Translations under genes and position numbers: made by a program
DNA from: Luzula sylvatica
Taxonomy: Eukaryota > Streptophyta > Magnoliopsida > Poales > Juncaceae
DNA length: 64,000 bases
Reading direction: 5' to 3'
Assembly: GCA_946800325.1 (NCBI GenBank)
Contig: OX326959.1
Span: forward strand, 25,489,447 to 25,553,446
Shown here: in pieces, positions 59,773 to 64,000 of the stretch
Numbering within the stretch: the stretch's first letter is position 1
Layout: the number at the start of each line of letters is the position of its first letter
The notes under the pieces: model-generated
Told to the model about the DNA's origin: nothing
What the model saw: only the letters and a program-made list of their open reading frames with translations
Databases searched by the model: none

Positions 59773-62123
59773 TAAGAAAGTTTGCTTTTCGATTCATAGA
59801 AATCTTTTTATGCTTTGAGGAATTCAAATAACTTGTTTTTAGATCATTTGTATCGTATCTTTTACTACATAACTTTTCACCAAATTTTAAAAACACTAAG
59901 AAAGTTTGTTTTTAGATTCAAAACAATCTTTTAACGTTCTGAGGAGTTCAAATAACGTGTTTTTGAGATGGTTTGGATCGAATCTTTCGCGACGTAAATT
60001 TTCACCAAATTGTACAAACTCTAAGAACGTTTGCTTTTCTATTCATAGAAATCTTTTTACACTTTGAGGAGTTCAAATAACTTGTTTTTAGATCATTTTG
60101 TATCGTATCTATTACTACATAACTTTTCAACAAATTTTACAAACACTAAGAAAGTTTGTTTTTCGATTCAAAACAATCTTTTAACATTCCGCGGAGTTCA
60201 AATAACGTGTTTTTGAGATGGTTTGGATCGAATCTTTCACAACGTAACTTTTCAGCAAATTGTAAAACACTAAGAAAGTTTTCTTTTCGATTCATATCAA
60301 TCTTTTTATGCTTTGAGGAGTTCAAATTACTTGTTTTTAGATCATTAGTATCGTATCTTTTACTACACAACTTTTCACCAAATTTTACAAACACTAAGAA
60401 AGTTTGTTTTTTGAGTCAAAACAATCTTTGAACATTGTGAGGAGTTCAAATAACGTGTTTTTAGACGGTTTGGATCGAATCTTTTACTACGTAACTTTTC
60501 ACCGAATTACAAAAACACTAAGAAAGTATTCTTTTCTATTCACAACAATCTTTTTATGCTTTGAGGAGTTCAAAAAAGTGTTTTTAGATCATTTGTGTCG
60601 TATCTTTTACTACATAACTTTTCACGAAATTTTACAAACACTAAGAAAGTTTGTTTTTCGATTCAAAACAATCTTTTAACGTTCCGAGGAGTTCAAATAA
60701 CTTGTTTTTGAGATGGTTTGGATCGAATCTTTCGTGACGTAACTTTTCACCAAATTGTACAAACTCAAAGAAAGATTGTTTTTCGATTCATAGAAATCTT
60801 TTTACGCTTTGAGGAATTCAAATAACTTGTTTTTAGATCATTTGTATCGTATCTTTTACTACATAACTTTTCACCAAATTTTAAAAACACTAAGAAAGTT
60901 TGTTTTTAGATTCAAAACAATCTTTGAACGTTCCGAGGAGTTCAAATTACGTGTTTTTAAGATGGTTTGGATCGAATCTTTCACTATGTAACTTTTCACC
61001 AAATTGCAAAAACACTAAGAGAGTTTTCTTTTCGATTCACAACAATCTTTTTATGCTTTGAGGAGTTCAAATAACGTGTTTTTAGATTATTTGTGTCGTA
61101 TCTTTTACTACATAACTTTTCACGAAATTTTGCAAACACTAAGAAAGTATGTTTTTCAATTCAAAACAATCTTTTAACGCTCCGAGGAGTACAAATAACG
61201 TGTTTGTGAGATGGTTTGATTCGAATCTTTCGCGACGTAACTTTTCACCAAATTGTACAAACTCTAAGAATGTTTGCTTTTCGATTCATAGAAATATTTT
61301 TATACTTTGAAGAGTTCAAATAAATTGTTTTTAGATCATTTTGTATCGTATCTTTTACTACATAACTTTTCACCAAATTTTACAGACACTAAGAAAGTTT
61401 GTTTTTCATTTCAAAACAATCTTTTAACGTTCTGCAGAGTTCAAATAACGTGTTTTTTAGATGGTTTGGATCGAATCTTTCACAACGTAACTTTTCACCA
61501 AATTGTAAAAACAGTAAGAAAGTTTTCTTTTCGAATCATACCATTCTTTTTACGCTTTGAGGAGTTCAAATAACGTGTTTTTATATCATTTGTATCATAT
61601 CTTTTACTACATAACTTTTCACCAAATTTTACAGACACTAAGAAAGTTTCTTTTTCGATTCAAAACAATTTTTTAACGTTCTGAGGAGTTCAAATAACGT
61701 GTTTTTTAGATGATTTGGATCGAATATTTCACTACGTAACTTTTCACCAAATTACAAAAACACTAAGAAATTATTCTTTTCGATTCACACCAATCTTTTT
61801 ATGCTTTGAGGAGTTCAAAAAACGTGTTTTTAGATCATTTGTGTCGTATCTTTTACTACATAACTTTTCACCAAATTTTACAAACACTAAGAAAGTTTGT
61901 TTTTTGATTCAAAACAACCTTTTAACGTTCTGAGGAGTTCAAATAACGTGTTTTTGAGATGGTTTGGATCGAATCTTTCATGACGTAACTTTTCACCAAA
62001 TGATCTAAAAACTGTTTTCAGATCATTTGTATCGTATCGTAACTTTTCATCAAATTTTACGAAGACTACGAAAGTTTGTTTTTCGAATTAAAACAATCTT
62101 TTAACGCTCCAAAGAGTTCAAAT
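59773..62123. repeat. satellite array, right part
   Basis: It continues the ~124-bp A/B monomers of 38531-58308 directly after the MITE. From about 60156 it matches 45683-47660 at an offset of 14,472-14,473 bp, including the fold-back junction. It ends abruptly at CAAAT (62119-62123), where the LTR retrotransposon begins. Confidence 0.95.
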
Positions 62124-63214
62124 TGAAGGAAATACAGTTTTGGATCATCGCTAAAATGGTACGTAGGACAAACGAACGTACGCGTTCGTGGGCATACGAA
62201 ACAGATTAGTAAAACTGGTATCACTTTCAGTAGGAAACTCCGATTTGAATGGTTCAAATTGGGTTAGTTAGATAATGAGATTATCTAGAACTTTCATGTT
62301 GTAATATATTTCATTTGAGCGAAGTATCAGTATCGTTCTAATGAAATACCGAAAGGGTGCGACAGTTTGACATACAGTCAGTAAAACGGCCGTAACTTTC
62401 GGGTCCGAACTCCAATTGGGCTGGGCCAAATTGGGTTGGAAAGATAATTAGATTATCTACAACTTTCGTAAATGTTCAAAGTCGGTTGGAACGATTTAAT
62501 ATTTTCGTTCTGACAGATTACTGAAAGGGTGTATGCAGTTTTCTGTTTGAAAAGGTGTATAGAAGATATACATACCTTTTGGCCCATCCTTATCCTATGG
62601 AGTATATATAGGATGTTTCTCTCTCTCTCATCAGTCCAACCAGTTGAATAATTAGATTAGTTCAACCAGAAAATTAATGGAGTTAATTTAGAATTAATCC
62701 AGAAATTAAGAGACTCTAATCACTTGATGAAAGAGTGCGAAGAGATTGAGAGAGAAGGAGAAAAGAATTTTCTCCGTCTAGAGAATCGAAACGCAATCAT
62801 GCAAGTTCGCCGGTGCATCGTCTAGGCAGGTGCATCCGCGACCGAGGTGCTACGACTCACGGTGGATACGGGTAGAGGAGCGACACATGTGGCTCTTCGT
62901 TGTGATCAAACCGGAGAAGTAATCGAGTAACGGGCTGTGGAATCATGCGGGCATGGAACGCACGAAGACAACCCGAGGCGTGTCGAAACGGTGGGAGACG
63001 TGCGGTATGGGACGTACGGGCTAGTCACCAACGTGACACCGAAGGAAATAGAAGGCGGCGATCAACCCTTCGTGTGCCATCAATTTGGCACTGGTATGAA
63101 TCTGTCCTTCTATTCGCATCGTACCCTCGAAGTCGTGGCGTGATCTCGGGAATCGGGGAATCGAACCGGGCCTTCATTCCGCTGCGCGGGCCCGGGGTCG
63201 AGGATATTCCTTCA
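62124..63214 (+). mobile_element. 5' LTR of an LTR retrotransposon inserted in the satellite
   Basis: The 1,091-bp LTR begins TGAAGGAA and ends TTCCTTCA, a perfect 8-bp inverted terminal repeat with TG...CA ends. The 5 bp before it, CAAAT, would be the target duplication. A TATA-like TATATATAGGATG (about 62602) precedes a CT-rich tract and the region also found at 1-585, consistent with U3 then R/U5. Two related ~175-bp sub-repeats (starting about 62207 and 62379: GTAAAAC-GG...ACTTTC, GATTATCTA-AACTTTC) occupy U3. Confidence 0.92.
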
Positions 63215-63215
63215 G

Positions 63216-63227
63216 TGGTATCAGAGC
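63216..63227 (+). other. primer-binding site (initiator tRNA-Met)
   Basis: TGGTATCAGAGC, one base after the LTR end. It is complementary to the 3' end of initiator methionyl-tRNA, the standard plant LTR-retrotransposon minus-strand primer site. It fixes the LTR boundary and the plus orientation. Confidence 0.93.
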
Positions 63228-64000
63228 GATCGCCATCGATTCGAGGGTCGAATCATATTCGTATATTAGATATACGCACGGGTTATCAAAGTTCGTACCC
63301 GTTTGCATGATGTTAAATATAGAGAAAGTCAAATTCCGTTAAAATCACAAGTGGAATTCGCTAGAGATCGATCAAAAGTTGATTGAGAGTATCTAGGAAT
63401 GATCGTGAAAAAGTTTCATGATTTATCGTTTTGGAAACGAGCGAAAACGGACGAAACGGCAAAATCTGCAGAAAGTTAGAATACGAAACAGTGAGTAAAA
63501 CTAAGATAATTTTCAGTGGAAAACTCCAAATTGATTGGATCAAATTGGCATAGTTAGATAATGAGATTATCTATGACTTTGATACATAAAGTTTTTCCAT
63601 TTGAACGAATTATCAGTGTCGTTTTTATGGAATACTGAAAGGGTGCGACTGTTTGACATACAGAGACTAAAACGTCCGTATATGTCGCATCGAAACTCCA
63701 ATTGAGTCCAATCCAATTGGGTTAATTAGATAATAAGATTATCTAGAACTTTCGTTCACGTTCAAAGTCGGTTGGAACAATTTAATATTTTTGTTTCAAC
63801 AGAATACTGAAAAGGTGTCTGTAGTTTTCTGGTTGAAAAGGTGTATATTGGATATACTTACCTTTTCGTTTGTTCGTATTTTACTAAAACTGGTATAACT
63901 TTCAGTAGAAAATTCCGATTTGAATGGTTCAAATTGTTTTAGTTAGATAATTAGATTATCTAGAACGTTCATGTTGTAATATATTTTATTTGAGCGAAGT
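63228..64000 (+). mobile_element. start of the internal region of the LTR retrotransposon
   Basis: No gag frame is visible. From about 63480 the sequence repeats the U3-type ~175-bp modules (starts near 63490 and 63664), and from about 63885 it again resembles the LTR at 62205-62325. The leader thus contains several diverged copies of the module also found in the LTR. The element runs off the window. Confidence 0.75.

Noticed and set aside
38531..62123. Dozens of 60-136-residue open frames on both strands (Phe/Ser/Asn-rich)
   Set aside because: They repeat with the satellite period, occur on both strands at once, and lose frame at monomer length changes. They are by-products of a low-stop tandem repeat, not genes.
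38531..62123. CRISPR-like regular repeats
   Set aside because: The whole ~124-bp unit is repeated without unique spacers, in a plant nuclear context.
1..64000. One giant element bounded by the two LTR copies
   Set aside because: The LTRs are clearly diverged, the right one is a 5' LTR with its primer site facing out of the window, and intact host genes lie in between.

Overview
The window is nuclear DNA of a flowering plant, most likely a eudicot: very AT-rich introns and intergenic DNA, spliced genes of plant families (an F-box/LRR/FBD-like protein, UDP-xylose synthase, an ALY/THO4 mRNA-export adaptor, a Red1/ZFC3H1-type zinc-finger protein), two nuclear tRNA-Val(AAC) copies, and typical plant mobile DNA (Helitrons, Mutator-, PIF/Harbinger- and hAT-like MITEs, a SINE, a LINE, LTR elements). 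No tools were run. Splice sites, target duplications and protein similarities were read by eye, and family assignments come from recalled family knowledge.

Left part (1-11,100). A retrotransposon LTR runs in from the left edge to about 585. Next comes a promoter/5'UTR-like block with a duplicated intron-like unit, then a decayed PB1-domain gene remnant (about 1,500-2,370). From 2,400 to 11,100 the DNA is repeats: Helitron termini with the GC hairpin CCCGCGCAATTGCGCGGG followed by CTAG, a Helitron carrying a scrap of Ty3/gypsy pol, large AAT/ATT and poly-C microsatellites, and a hAT-like MITE.

Middle (11,100-34,270). This is the gene-bearing part: the F-box/LRR gene (minus), a phosphoglucomutase pseudogene (minus), UDP-xylose synthase (plus, 12 exons), ALY/THO4 (minus, convergent with UXS), two tRNA-Val genes in a diverged repeat about 3.1 kb apart, and the zf-C3H1 gene (plus, 7 exons). 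The protein genes look like unrelated housekeeping or regulatory genes, not a cluster. The ALY gene carries a (GA)n tract in its last exon that, as assembled, shifts the conserved C-terminus out of frame, and a fold-back MULE-MITE sits in its last intron.

Right part (34,270-64,000). Helitron and minisatellite DNA is followed by a 5'-truncated LINE and then about 22 kb of tandem repeat. The repeat is built from two alternating subtypes of a roughly 124-bp monomer (dimer about 249 bp). The array has been reshuffled by kilobase-scale duplications (offsets near 3,415, 5,789, 6,717 and 14,472 bp). It is interrupted by a PIF/Harbinger-like MITE and cut at 62,124 by an LTR retrotransposon whose 5' LTR, primer-binding site and start of internal region are visible. 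This apparently undescribed higher-order satellite, with a shared fold-back micro-inversion, is the most unusual structure in the window.
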